From Bacteroidota bacterium (GTDB lineage Bacteria > Bacteroidota > Bacteroidia > Bacteroidales > Lentimicrobiaceae), in the NCBI GenBank assembly GCA_023441805.1, contig JAEZNO010000014.1, positions 62,001 through 126,000 of the forward strand: a stretch of 64,000 bases of DNA, in the 5' to 3' direction. Shown here in pieces: positions 43,149 to 51,983 of this stretch. Under the pieces are notes generated by a model that searched no databases, was not told where the DNA came from, and was given only the letters and a program-made list of their open reading frames with translations. Both the position numbers and the translations under genes were made by a program. The first letter of the stretch is position 1. Each line of letters begins with the position of its first letter.

Positions 43149-44933
43149 ATGATCATTCAGGAACTACTAAACAATAAAGCTGCTGAAGCTTTCAATCAAT
43201 TATTCGGAACCGACCTGTCGACCGATAATTTTACCATTCAACGAACAGTTGCTAATTTCAGGGAAAAGGGTGATTTTTCATTGGTCGTATTTCCATTGCT
43301 AAAATTATCGAAGAAATCACCCGAGGAAACAGCTCGTTTGATAGGTGATAAACTGATAGAAACAACTCCTGAAATAGAATCATATTCTGTAGTAAAAGGT
43401 TTTCTTAATCTCAAGATAAAGCAGGGTTTTTGGATTGATTTCATAAATGAATCGTACCGCAATACTTCATTTGGATTAAAACAGGTTGAGCCAGGTAACC
43501 CGGTTGTTGTCGAATTCTCTTCACCCAACACGAATAAACCTCTTCATTTAGGTCACATCCGTAATAATCTCCTGGGATACTCAGTATCCAAAATTCTTGA
43601 AGCTGACGGAAAGACTGTTAAGAAGGTTAACCTTGTCAACGACAGGGGGATCCATATTTGTAAATCAATGTTAGCGTGGAAATTATTTGGTAATGAAGTC
43701 ACTCCTGAGTCTTCCGGCAAAAAGGGTGATAAGTTAGTTGGTGATTTCTACGTGCTTTTCGATAAGAAATTCAAGGAAGAGTGCAGTAATCTACAGCAAA
43801 AAGGACTTTCGGAAGAGGAAGCCGGAGCCCGTTCTTCTTTAATGGCTCAGGCACGTGAGATGCTCGTCAAATGGGAGCAACAGGATAACGAAACGAGAGA
43901 TCTCTGGCGAAAAATGAATCAATGGGTTTATACCGGATTTGATGAAACCTATAAGCAGTTGGGTATAGAATTCGACAAGATCTACTATGAATCTGAGACG
44001 TACTTATTGGGGAAAAAGTTAGTAGAGGAGGGTTTAAAAAAAGGTGTCTTGTTCCGAAAAGAAGATAATTCAGTTTGGATTGACCTTACCGCCGAAGGAT
44101 TGGATGAGAAGCTCCTGCTAAGAGCTGATGGTACTTCGGTATATATGACACAGGATCTTGGAACTGCTCAATTGCGAAAGAATGAGTTTAACCCTTCGGA
44201 AATGATCTACGTTGTAGGGAATGAACAGAATTACCACTTTGATGTACTTAAACTTGTTTTGAAGAAACTTGGTAAGGTTTGGGCAGATGATATATTCCAC
44301 CTTTCATATGGAATGGTTGAACTTCCTGAAGGCAAAATGAAATCACGTGAAGGCACTGTGGTTGATGCTGATGACCTGATTGAGGAAATGACTGTCACTG
44401 CACGTCAAATGACTGAAGAGTTGGGTAAAATCGAAGATTTCGACAGTGAGGAAGCAGCACAGCTTTATAAAACTGTTGGTTTGGGAGCACTTAAGTACTT
44501 TATCTTAAAGGTAGATCCCAAAAAGAACATGGTTTTCAATCCTGTTGAGAGTATTGATTTTAATGGTAATACAGGCCCTTTCATTCAGTATACTTATGCC
44601 AGAATAAAATCGGTATTGCGAAAAGCTGAGGATACTGAAATTACTTTTGGTGAAGATCTTTCATTGCAGCCTAAAGAAATCAGTCTCTCAATTCTTAATT
44701 ACTTGTTCCCTCAAATAGTGCATGATGCTGCAGTTAACTTTTCGCCTTCAGTTATTGCTAATTATCTTTATGAGTTGGCGAAAGAGTACAACCAATTCTA
44801 TCATGATCATTCAATTTTAAAGGAAGAAAATCTGAGTACGAGGAGTTATCGTTTGGCAATTTCAATCCTTACTGCCGGTACTATCAGAAATGGAATGAGA
44901 TTGCTTGGAATTGAAGTTCCTGAACGCATGTAG
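43149..44933 (+). CDS. argS: Arginyl-tRNA synthetase
   Basis: 594 residues, class I. The N-terminal Add-1 domain covers about 1-110, followed by the HIGH-type motif SSPNTNKPLHLGHIRNN. The catalytic core includes YVVGNEQNYHFDVLKL and the KMSKS-like loop GKMKSREGTVVDADDL. The C-terminal anticodon domain has the usual DPKKNMVFNP and PFIQYTYAR elements and ends in TIRNGMRLLGIEVPERM. Confidence 0.96.
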   Translation: MIIQELLNNKAAEAFNQLFGTDLSTDNFTIQRTVANFREKGDFSLVVFPLLKLSKKSPEETARLIGDKLIETTPEIESYSVVKGFLNLKIKQGFWIDFINESYRNTSFGLKQVEPGNPVVVEFSSPNTNKPLHLGHIRNNLLGYSVSKILEADGKTVKKVNLVNDRGIHICKSMLAWKLFGNEVTPESSGKKGDKLVGDFYVLFDKKFKEECSNLQQKGLSEEEAGARSSLMAQAREMLVKWEQQDNETRDLWRKMNQWVYTGFDETYKQLGIEFDKIYYESETYLLGKKLVEEGLKKGVLFRKEDNSVWIDLTAEGLDEKLLLRADGTSVYMTQDLGTAQLRKNEFNPSEMIYVVGNEQNYHFDVLKLVLKKLGKVWADDIFHLSYGMVELPEGKMKSREGTVVDADDLIEEMTVTARQMTEELGKIEDFDSEEAAQLYKTVGLGALKYFILKVDPKKNMVFNPVESIDFNGNTGPFIQYTYARIKSVLRKAEDTEITFGEDLSLQPKEISLSILNYLFPQIVHDAAVNFSPSVIANYLYELAKEYNQFYHDHSILKEENLSTRSYRLAISILTAGTIRNGMRLLGIEVPERM

Positions 44934-44950
44934 TATTCCCGTAAAAACAA

Positions 44951-44975
44951 GCTGCTCCATGGGGATAGGAGCAGC
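44951..44975 (+). terminator. Hairpin after argS
   Basis: GCTGCTCC (44951-44958) and GGAGCAGC (44968-44975) form a perfect 8-bp stem with a 9-base loop, starting 17 bases after the argS stop codon. The following tract (CAATTTAAT) is a weak T run. Confidence 0.6.
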
Positions 44976-45261
44976 CAATTTAATCAGGATAGAATGGGAA
45001 TATATGCGGGGTATATACCCACATACTTATAAGACAAGATTTTACAATCTTACCCTAAACTATTTTAAAAAAAACATGTAAATATTTATATATAGGCCAC
45101 AAATGTCTCTATATATTTATGTAAAAGAGCCGGGCATTTGGGTACCTGAAGCCGCCATCGCGCATTCTACTCATGGTGGTAGTATATAAGTCTTTAACCG
45201 GTTCCAATATGGTTGATTGTTCAGGAACCTGTATTTAATAAGGTTGACGACCACATTAAAC
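44976..45261. other. Intergenic sequence between argS and C10 protease terminators
   Basis: No gene visible. It includes a 12-bp perfect palindrome GGGTATATACCC (45009-45020) and AT-rich sequence. No further structure recognised. Confidence 0.6.
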
Positions 45262-45298
45262 AAAAAAAAAGAGGCTGCGATTAAACAGCCTCTTTTTT
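45262..45298 (-). terminator. Terminator of the C10 protease gene
   Basis: AAAGAGGCTG (45268-45277) pairs with CAGCCTCTTT (45286-45295) across 8 bases. The minus strand continues into a nine-T run (complement of 45262-45270). The same AAGAGGCTG stem recurs in the terminator of the other T9SS cargo gene at 62.5 kb. Confidence 0.88.
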
Positions 45299-45315
45299 CC
45301 TATGAACTACATTTA

Positions 45316-48048
45316 TTAGTAGACACAAACCTTAGTTGTGGTAGTGCCTTTTGAAGTAGTAAGTTTTAGAATATATAATCCTGAAGGAAGATTTGAAATA
45401 TTGGTTGCAAATTCTTTAGCTTTAACCGGGGTATCTAACATCACTTTTCCGGTAGTATTAACCAAAGTCAGACCAATAATTTCTATATCACCCTTTATAG
45501 TAAGTATATTATTCGTTGGGTTCGGATAAATTACAAAATGATCATTAAAGAGGATATTATCTACTTTAACACCACTTGTAATAATGAAGCTTACAGGAAT
45601 ATTAATAACAGGATTATTAGTGCTGTTATTAGTGATTACTAATGTAGCAGTAAGTGTATCAGGTAAAATATCGGTTGCATCAAAGTAAACTTCAAGGTTT
45701 GTAGCTTCACCCGGTAAAGTTGTACCGGCATTTTCGCTTAAGCTCAACCATGCAGCTTCACCTTCAATAGCTATTGACCATTCAAGGTCAGCACTACCAT
45801 AATTGTTAATTGTGAAAGCAAGAGTATCAATTTCACCTGAAGGAATAGTTCCATTCAATACTGAGGTGGTTACGATTTGAGGTCCTGCAGGTAATCCTAA
45901 TGAACCAACCATTCTGAACATACCTTCATGATCAGTATCAGCATTGAAACCTCCGGCATAACCGGTTGAAGCATCAAAGAAATCAGCTGCAAGGAATTGT
46001 CTAGTTTCAGTTGCCGGGAATAATTCCCATGTTAAACCACCATCTAAAGAGTAGGAAACTCCCATCTTACCAGGAGTCTGATAATCTGAGCCGGTACTTA
46101 CATAGACTCCTGCGCTATTTGGAATAGCTGCTAAATCATTTGTGAAGATATATCCTGTCGGAGTGAAACTTTCCCAGGTTGCTCCACCATCGCTTGTTTT
46201 TCTGTAAGTTACAGGAGCAACAGTTTGAGCTACGATACCATGCATTGGATCAGTAAAAGCAATCTGGTTAATACCACCATTTGATACAGGTGTAATGTTT
46301 GCATTTGTCACTCTCCAGTGGAATCCACGGTCGTCAGAGATATAAACTTTTCCTTTATTGGTTCCAAACATAATAGTGTTCTCACCTGTAGCCTCAATAA
46401 CTGAAGTCCATCCACCTTCACCTGAAGCAGGAGTACCACCCTGAATATTAGCCAGCGGAACTCTTTGCCAGGTTGTACCACCATCAACGGTAGTATAGAT
46501 TTCAAAATAACCATCTTTTACGTCACCGTGGCACATACCTTCCTGCTCATTCCAGAAGTATACATTATTTGCAAATGATGCTGAGCCCTGAAGAGCACCC
46601 GGTAGCTGAGTCCATGTTAAACCACCATTAGTTGTTTTGTATATACCACAAGTATTGTTCTGGTTTCCAACTCCATTGTAAAGAGCAACATAAGCTATAT
46701 TTTCGTTCAAGCCGCAGATGTTACCGATACCATAAGTTGTACCACCTAATACTTGTCTTGGAGTCCAGGTAGCACCACCATCAGCAGTCACGCAAAGGTC
46801 ATTAATAGTTGTACCACTGCCTGTGCCATCATAGGCTGAAGCCCATGCTACATTTTCACTAACTGCGTGTACATAATTGATACCACGTGAAGGATTAGTG
46901 AAATGAGTGTTTTGAATTATCCATGCTGCTGAATTATTGCCGGGAGTAATTCCAACTACAACACGGTTTTCATTATTGAATGTGCTTCCACCAGCACTAA
47001 GTGAACCAATAGCAAAATATCCGTTATATGATCCTGACCACCCCCAGTTCATGTGGAATTTGTTGTCACTTAATGTGTATCCGTCGCAAATCCATGCATG
47101 GCCACCGCCACTACCTGAACCTGCATAATATATTGGACGGGCTGCATCTAATTCAGTACGTAGAAGAGCATACCAATCAGCCATTTGAGGATAATTTTCT
47201 TTAGCTTCAAGACGAGTAGTGCTTGCAAAACCGAAATAGTTGCATAGTGCGAAAGGAACATCTTCACTAAATGCACCTGAACCGTCAGCACCGTATTGCA
47301 TGTTTACTGAAACGCCTGCATGATACATGAGAGTTGCAACTGCGGTATTTGCACTATTAACTGTATTTGGCATTGCAGCATAATTGTATGTGGTTGAGCC
47401 AAAATCAGCTGTTTGTACACCATAATCAGGATGAGTATAAGTGTGATAACCTTTACCCTGGATTGGCCATTGATGATATTTCATCAATACTGCCATAGTT
47501 GTTGCAACACAACCTGTCCAGGCGTGATTACATGAACCAAATCCTGCATTATTTTCAACCGGGCATAAAGCATTGTAATAGCAACCCTGATCCCAGTTGG
47601 TAGTTACAAGTTGAGGAACGTCCAATACTATACGTTCAGCCTCACCATTGATGAGCTTATTCCATAATGGAAGAGTAGTGGCATTACTCAGACGGTTCAT
47701 TCTGATATCAGCAATTTCTTTACTGTAACTTTCCATAAATGAGGTAGCAGCAGGATTGTATGTATCCTTCGAAATGTTGCTTTCATAAGAATAAGCCAGC
47801 ACAGGAATTGATGCGTCATCAGCAGCAATGATCACAAATCCACCTGCATTGAAAGTGAATGTATAAAATGTAACCATGCCATTGTAGGTCGTTTCAAACA
47901 CTGAAGCAACTGAATAGTCAGTTATATTTGAAGGAGCATTCAGTGCGTACTGCTTCACAGCTACCTGCTCAGCATACTGTTTGTCGACGGGGTTAGCCAT
48001 AACGACAAAAGTCAATAAAGAAAGAAACAGCGTAATGATTTTTTTCAT
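45316..48048 (-). CDS. C10 (streptopain-type) cysteine peptidase with T9SS sorting tail
   Basis: 910 residues from ATG 48048, which opens a signal peptide (KKIITLFLSLLTFVVMA). A propeptide (about 20-140) precedes the C10 domain, with catalytic Cys in HAWTGCVATTMAVLMKYHQWP (C182 counting from the TTG two codons earlier) and His in GSGGGHAWICDGY, then HMNWGWSGSYNGYF. A region of YCF48/BNR-like repeats (TTDGGATWTPRQ, TTNGGLTWTQLP, TSDGGATWESF) is followed by an Ig-like domain (LEWSIAIEGEAAWLSLSENAG). The end is a type A T9SS sorting tail (FVIYPNPTNNILTI ... LPSGLYILKLTTSKG). Secreted and probably surface-bound protease. Confidence 0.93.
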   Translation of the reverse strand: MKKIITLFLSLLTFVVMANPVDKQYAEQVAVKQYALNAPSNITDYSVASVFETTYNGMVTFYTFTFNAGGFVIIAADDASIPVLAYSYESNISKDTYNPAATSFMESYSKEIADIRMNRLSNATTLPLWNKLINGEAERIVLDVPQLVTTNWDQGCYYNALCPVENNAGFGSCNHAWTGCVATTMAVLMKYHQWPIQGKGYHTYTHPDYGVQTADFGSTTYNYAAMPNTVNSANTAVATLMYHAGVSVNMQYGADGSGAFSEDVPFALCNYFGFASTTRLEAKENYPQMADWYALLRTELDAARPIYYAGSGSGGGHAWICDGYTLSDNKFHMNWGWSGSYNGYFAIGSLSAGGSTFNNENRVVVGITPGNNSAAWIIQNTHFTNPSRGINYVHAVSENVAWASAYDGTGSGTTINDLCVTADGGATWTPRQVLGGTTYGIGNICGLNENIAYVALYNGVGNQNNTCGIYKTTNGGLTWTQLPGALQGSASFANNVYFWNEQEGMCHGDVKDGYFEIYTTVDGGTTWQRVPLANIQGGTPASGEGGWTSVIEATGENTIMFGTNKGKVYISDDRGFHWRVTNANITPVSNGGINQIAFTDPMHGIVAQTVAPVTYRKTSDGGATWESFTPTGYIFTNDLAAIPNSAGVYVSTGSDYQTPGKMGVSYSLDGGLTWELFPATETRQFLAADFFDASTGYAGGFNADTDHEGMFRMVGSLGLPAGPQIVTTSVLNGTIPSGEIDTLAFTINNYGSADLEWSIAIEGEAAWLSLSENAGTTLPGEATNLEVYFDATDILPDTLTATLVITNNSTNNPVINIPVSFIITSGVKVDNILFNDHFVIYPNPTNNILTIKGDIEIIGLTLVNTTGKVMLDTPVKAKEFATNISNLPSGLYILKLTTSKGTTTTKVCVY

Positions 48049-48110
48049 TATCAATTGAATTTTAGTGAATAATGAGGGGTTTAGTTGATTATTGTATTTT
48101 GATTGGGTAG

Positions 48111-48118
48111 CAAATTTA
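48111..48118 (-). promoter_or_regulatory. -7 element of the C10 protease gene
   Basis: CAAATTTA (TAAATTTG on the minus strand) lies 62 bases before the ATG at 48048. No clear -33 element. Confidence 0.4.
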
Positions 48119-48180
48119 AAATAATAATATCATTGTTGACACCTTCAGGCACTCATTTATCAAAAAACTTGAAACTTTTA

Positions 48181-48831
48181 TTATCTGATAAGGCTGATTA
48201 ATTCATCAGGAGTTTCTAAATAAACTGTTGCAGACTCATTTAACAACTCTTCTCTTGTTCCATAACCGTATAATACTGCGGCTGATGGAATTCCTGCCAA
48301 CTTTGCCCCTCTTATGTCGTGGTATCTGTCACCTATCATAATTATTTCTTTTGATGGCTTTAAGTTAAACTTCTCGATAGTATGCATTATCAACTCATAT
48401 TTACTGCTTCTCCTGCCATCAATTTCACACCCTGTTACAGTTTTGAAATAATTCCCAAAAGGAAGTGATTTTACAATCCTTGCAGCATACTCCTCAGCTT
48501 TAGAGGTAACTACATACATTGAAACACCGGTTTTTGCCAAACTCGGAATTGCTTTATCAATCCCGGGTATTATATCATATTCAAACAGCCCTTTTCTACC
48601 ATAGTATTCTCTGTAAATCGCAGTAGCTGCTTCAGCAGTCTCAGCTGAAAAGTTGAATAATTCCTTAAATGATTCCCTTAGTGGAGGTCCGATGAATGGT
48701 GATAAATCTGATGGTCTTTCAGCAGGATTTACCTTCATTTGATCTAAAGTGTAATTGACTGCATTGAAAATTCCTCGTTTTGAGTCTACTAATGTTCCAT
48801 CAAGATCGAAAAACAAATGGATAAATGACAT
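48181..48831 (-). CDS. HAD-family hydrolase (phosphoglycolate phosphatase-like)
   Basis: 216 residues from ATG 48831; a TTG at 48840 would add three residues. Motif I is FFDLDGTLVDS, motif II TSKAEEYA, with a downstream Lys, and motif III MIGDRYHDIRGAKLAGIPS. A helical cap sits between motifs I and II (subclass I). Substrate may be a small phosphate ester such as phosphoglycolate or pyrophosphate; sequence does not decide. A good minus-strand promoter is at 48852-48880. Confidence 0.9.
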   Translation of the reverse strand: MSFIHLFFDLDGTLVDSKRGIFNAVNYTLDQMKVNPAERPSDLSPFIGPPLRESFKELFNFSAETAEAATAIYREYYGRKGLFEYDIIPGIDKAIPSLAKTGVSMYVVTSKAEEYAARIVKSLPFGNYFKTVTGCEIDGRRSSKYELIMHTIEKFNLKPSKEIIMIGDRYHDIRGAKLAGIPSAAVLYGYGTREELLNESATVYLETPDELISLIR

Positions 48832-48851
48832 AAATGGCAATTAATTTTCCA

Positions 48852-48880
48852 CAAAATTATAGATTTAGGTTTATAAACAA
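48852..48880 (-). promoter_or_regulatory. Promoter of the HAD hydrolase gene
   Basis: Minus strand: TTG (48878-48880), 18-base spacer, TAATTTTG (48852-48859), 21 bases before the ATG. Confidence 0.55.
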
Positions 48881-48901
48881 CAGCCAGGAGCTATTAAGCA
48901 C

Positions 48902-48933
48902 TTTGATGCACTGCAACAAATGTTGTATTTTTG
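48902..48933 (+). promoter_or_regulatory. Promoter of the cca gene
   Basis: TTTG (48902-48905), 20-base spacer, TATTTTTG (48926-48933), 18 bases before the ATG. It lies back to back with the HAD promoter. Confidence 0.6.
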
Positions 48934-48950
48934 CGGCATAATGCGACTAA

Positions 48951-50372
48951 ATGAATTTAAAAGAAAAACTTGAGCATCCTATTTTTCGGATAGTTGGTGA
49001 GACTGCTGTTGAAACAGGTACAGAAGTTTATGTAATAGGCGGCTTTGTAAGAGATTTGTTGCTCAAGAGATCCTCTAAAGATATTGATTTTGTGGTTCTT
49101 GGTAACGGAATACTATTAGCTGAGGCAGTTACCGGGAAATTGGAAGGCGTACACAAAGTGAGTGTCTTCAGGAATTTCGGTACTGCCATGATTCATTTTG
49201 GCGATATGCAAATTGAATTCGTTGGTGCCCGTAAAGAATCGTACAATTTTAATTCGCGCAAGCCTGTTGTTGCTTCCGGTTCACTCACTGATGATCAGAA
49301 CAGAAGAGATTTCACAATCAATGCAATGGCTATCAGCCTTAATAAAGATAATTATGGTGAGCTGATTGACCCTTTTGGTGGCATTGAAGATCTTAAAAGC
49401 AAAACTATACGTACTCCACTTGATCCTGAGATGACATTCTCAGATGATCCATTAAGGATGATGCGTGCTATCAGGTTTGCCACTCAATTAAATTTCTCGG
49501 TTTTACCTCAAACACTTGATGCTATTGCTCAGAATAGAGACCGTATAAAGATTATCTCAGCTGAACGTATAAGTGAAGAGCTTAACAAGATAATTCTGTC
49601 GGATAAACCATCTACTGGCTTTAAGCTATTAGAAATGACAGGATTACTAAGTAATATATTTCCTCAATTGGTTGCCCTTAAGGGAATTGAAAGTATTGAA
49701 GGTAAGGCGCATAAAGACAATTTTTACCACACTCTTGAGGTACTTGATAAAATATCACATAAAACTGATAATTTATGGCTAAGGTGGGCAGCATTATTGC
49801 ATGATATTGCAAAACCACTGACTAAAAAGTTTAACGCAGAAACAGGGTGGACCTTTCACGGGCATGAAATTAAAGGGGCAAGAATGGTTGCTCATATCTT
49901 CAAACAAATGAAACTTCCCCTGAATGAGAAAATGCGTTATGTGCAGAAACTCGTTTCACTTCATTTGCGCCCGATTGCTCTTGCAGAAGATGTGGTCACC
50001 GATTCTGCCGTCAGAAGGCTTTTGTTTGAAGCAGGTGATGATATCGAGGATCTAATGACTCTTTGTGAAGCCGACATTACCTCAAAAGATCAGCAAAAGG
50101 TAAAAAGATATCTATCTAATTTTCAGAATGTAAGAGTCAAATTGAAGGAAATTGAGGAGAAGGATAATATTCGTAATTGGCAGCCTCCGATATCAGGCGA
50201 AGAGATAATGCAGGCATTTAATCTTAAACCCTGCAGAGAAGTTGGAGTTATTAAAACCGCTATCAGAGAAGCCATTTTGGAAGGACAACTTCCAAATGAT
50301 CATGAAGCCGCCTATGAATTTATGCTTGCAGAAGGCAAAAAAATTGGACTGATTCCTGTTGACCAACAATGA
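48951..50372 (+). CDS. cca: CCA-adding tRNA nucleotidyltransferase with HD domain
   Basis: 473 residues. The nucleotidyltransferase head has VIGGFVRDLLLKRSSKDIDFVV (G-G and D-x-D), then RRDFTINAMA and the DPLRMMRAIRFA helix region. A C-terminal HD domain (LLHDIAKPLTKKF, GHEIKGARMV) gives phosphohydrolase or phosphodiesterase potential. It adds or repairs the CCA end of tRNAs; an A-adding-only role cannot be excluded. First of three co-directional genes ending in miaA, another tRNA-modifying enzyme. Confidence 0.92.
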   Translation: MNLKEKLEHPIFRIVGETAVETGTEVYVIGGFVRDLLLKRSSKDIDFVVLGNGILLAEAVTGKLEGVHKVSVFRNFGTAMIHFGDMQIEFVGARKESYNFNSRKPVVASGSLTDDQNRRDFTINAMAISLNKDNYGELIDPFGGIEDLKSKTIRTPLDPEMTFSDDPLRMMRAIRFATQLNFSVLPQTLDAIAQNRDRIKIISAERISEELNKIILSDKPSTGFKLLEMTGLLSNIFPQLVALKGIESIEGKAHKDNFYHTLEVLDKISHKTDNLWLRWAALLHDIAKPLTKKFNAETGWTFHGHEIKGARMVAHIFKQMKLPLNEKMRYVQKLVSLHLRPIALAEDVVTDSAVRRLLFEAGDDIEDLMTLCEADITSKDQQKVKRYLSNFQNVRVKLKEIEEKDNIRNWQPPISGEEIMQAFNLKPCREVGVIKTAIREAILEGQLPNDHEAAYEFMLAEGKKIGLIPVDQQ

Positions 50373-50475
50373 ATCATTTTTGCTTTAAACTAGTGAATTG
50401 AACAATTTAAAGTTTTGTTTTTTTTAATAAAACAGTTAATTTTACTACTGATTATTGATTCTAATACTTGAAGTT

Positions 50476-51075
50476 ATGCATTTGTACAGGTTTAGACTTT
50501 TAGCAGAAGACCAGGAAGATTTTCTTCGGGATTACGACATACTTGCCTCACAAACTTTCCTTGATTTCTATAATCTGATCATGGAAACAATTGAATTAAA
50601 AGGTAATGAACTTGCATCGTTCTTTATCTGTGACCGTAATTGGCGAAAGAAGAAAGAAATCACTCTCATGGATATGCAAGATGATGAAAATCAAGCTAAT
50701 GTCAATGATGAGGATGATGATGATAAACCTAAATCAATCAGAATGCCTATATTCGAAATGTCGAAGGTTAAAGTTAAGGATATCATTGATGACCCTCACC
50801 AAAGACTGCTCTTCGAATATGATTTTCTAAATCCCAAGACTTTCTATATTGAGTTGATGAAGATCATTGATGCTGATAAGAATGAAAAGTACCCTAAATG
50901 TATCAAGAGTGTCGGCAAGTTGATTCCGGCAGCTACATCTAACCTTCCTTATATTCCGGAAGAGGATACTGATGTGCCACTTCCTGGTGAATTTGATGAA
51001 ATAACCCAGAACGATGATGAAAACAACGACGACTTCATCATCGACACCTCAACTGATCTTGATAAAGAATGGTAA
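50476..51075 (+). CDS. pRiA4 ORF3-like domain protein (acidic)
   Basis: 199 residues from ATG 50476. The opening HLYRFRLLAEDQEDFLRDYDILASQTFLDFYNLI and the central FEYDFLNPKTFYIELMKI match the plasmid pRiA4 ORF3-like fold (databases sometimes call these IS1096 passenger TnpR proteins). An internal acidic tract (DEDDDDKPK) and a long acidic C-terminus (NDDENNDDFIIDTSTDLD) stand out. No recombinase motif. The stop overlaps the miaA start by 7 bases. Function unknown; linked by position to tRNA maturation genes. Confidence 0.8.
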   Translation: MHLYRFRLLAEDQEDFLRDYDILASQTFLDFYNLIMETIELKGNELASFFICDRNWRKKKEITLMDMQDDENQANVNDEDDDDKPKSIRMPIFEMSKVKVKDIIDDPHQRLLFEYDFLNPKTFYIELMKIIDADKNEKYPKCIKSVGKLIPAATSNLPYIPEEDTDVPLPGEFDEITQNDDENNDDFIIDTSTDLDKEW

Positions 51076-51983
51076 CCTCCGGTTTGCCGCTCGATTCAAC
51101 ACTTATTGTAATTGCCGGTCCTACTGCTGTTGGAAAAACATCAATTGCAATTGATGTTGCTAGGCATTTTAAAACTGAGATAGTCTCGGCTGACTCGCGA
51201 CAATTCTATAAAGGATTGACAATTGGTACTGCAGCACCTTCCACAGATCAACTTCTTGCTGTAAAACACCATTTTGTTGGCAATCTGCAACCTGATGATT
51301 ATTTTAATATCTCACAGTATGAGAAACAGGTTGTCGGGTTGCTAAATGAGTTGTTTCAACGCCATAAGGTTGTTGTTTTAACAGGTGGTTCAGGGCTTTA
51401 TATTAAAGCAGTGTGTGAAGGAATTGATGATATGCCTGATATCGAACCTTCCGTTAGGGATCAACTCAGTTCGATACTTGAAAGTGAAGGATTACCTGCT
51501 CTAAGAAAGATGCTCTATCATCTTGATCCTGTCTATTCTGAGAAGGTTGATCTGGCTAATCCTACACGTATAATGCGAGCGCTGGAAGTGACCATACAAA
51601 CAGGCAGGCCATACTCTTCCTTACTTAAAAATGTCCCTGTTATTCGTGATTTTAATATTGTAAAAGTAGCTCTCAATTTACCGAGAGAAGAATTACACAA
51701 CCGTATCAATCGCCGTGTTGATGAAATGATTAAGCAGGGCCTTGTTGATGAGGCAAGATCGTTCTACCAGTTGAGGCATCTGAATTCACTCAATACTGTC
51801 GGTTACAAGGAGATATTCGATTATTTTGATGGTAATCTGACTCTGGAGGAAGCTATCGAAAAGATTAAAACAAATACCAGGCGATATGCCCGAAGGCAAA
51901 TCACCTGGTTTAAAAAGGATAAAAATTTTGTGTGGCTCCCGCCCGAAAGCAAGGCTGTAATTGAATATCTTAAATTACTTTAA
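51069..51983 (+). CDS. miaA: tRNA dimethylallyltransferase
   Basis: 304 residues. Transfers dimethylallyl to A37 of tRNAs reading UNN codons. The P-loop is GPTAVGKTSIAIDVA, followed by EIVSADSRQFYKGLTIGTAAP, LTGGSGLYIKAVCEG and the C-terminal RRYARRQITWFKKD. It overlaps the acidic gene by 7 bases at its start and the convergent S9 peptidase gene by 9 bases at its end. Confidence 0.95.
   Translation: MVTSGLPLDSTLIVIAGPTAVGKTSIAIDVARHFKTEIVSADSRQFYKGLTIGTAAPSTDQLLAVKHHFVGNLQPDDYFNISQYEKQVVGLLNELFQRHKVVVLTGGSGLYIKAVCEGIDDMPDIEPSVRDQLSSILESEGLPALRKMLYHLDPVYSEKVDLANPTRIMRALEVTIQTGRPYSSLLKNVPVIRDFNIVKVALNLPREELHNRINRRVDEMIKQGLVDEARSFYQLRHLNSLNTVGYKEIFDYFDGNLTLEEAIEKIKTNTRRYARRQITWFKKDKNFVWLPPESKAVIEYLKLL

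Noticed and set aside
45009..45020. GGGTATATACCC palindrome as an operator
   Set aside because: It lies between gene ends in a region with no start of transcription; a 12-bp AT-rich palindrome is not rare enough.
50476..51075. Mobile element implied by the family name IS1096 passenger TnpR
   Set aside because: No resolvase residues, terminal repeats or transposase nearby; the gene is embedded between housekeeping genes.
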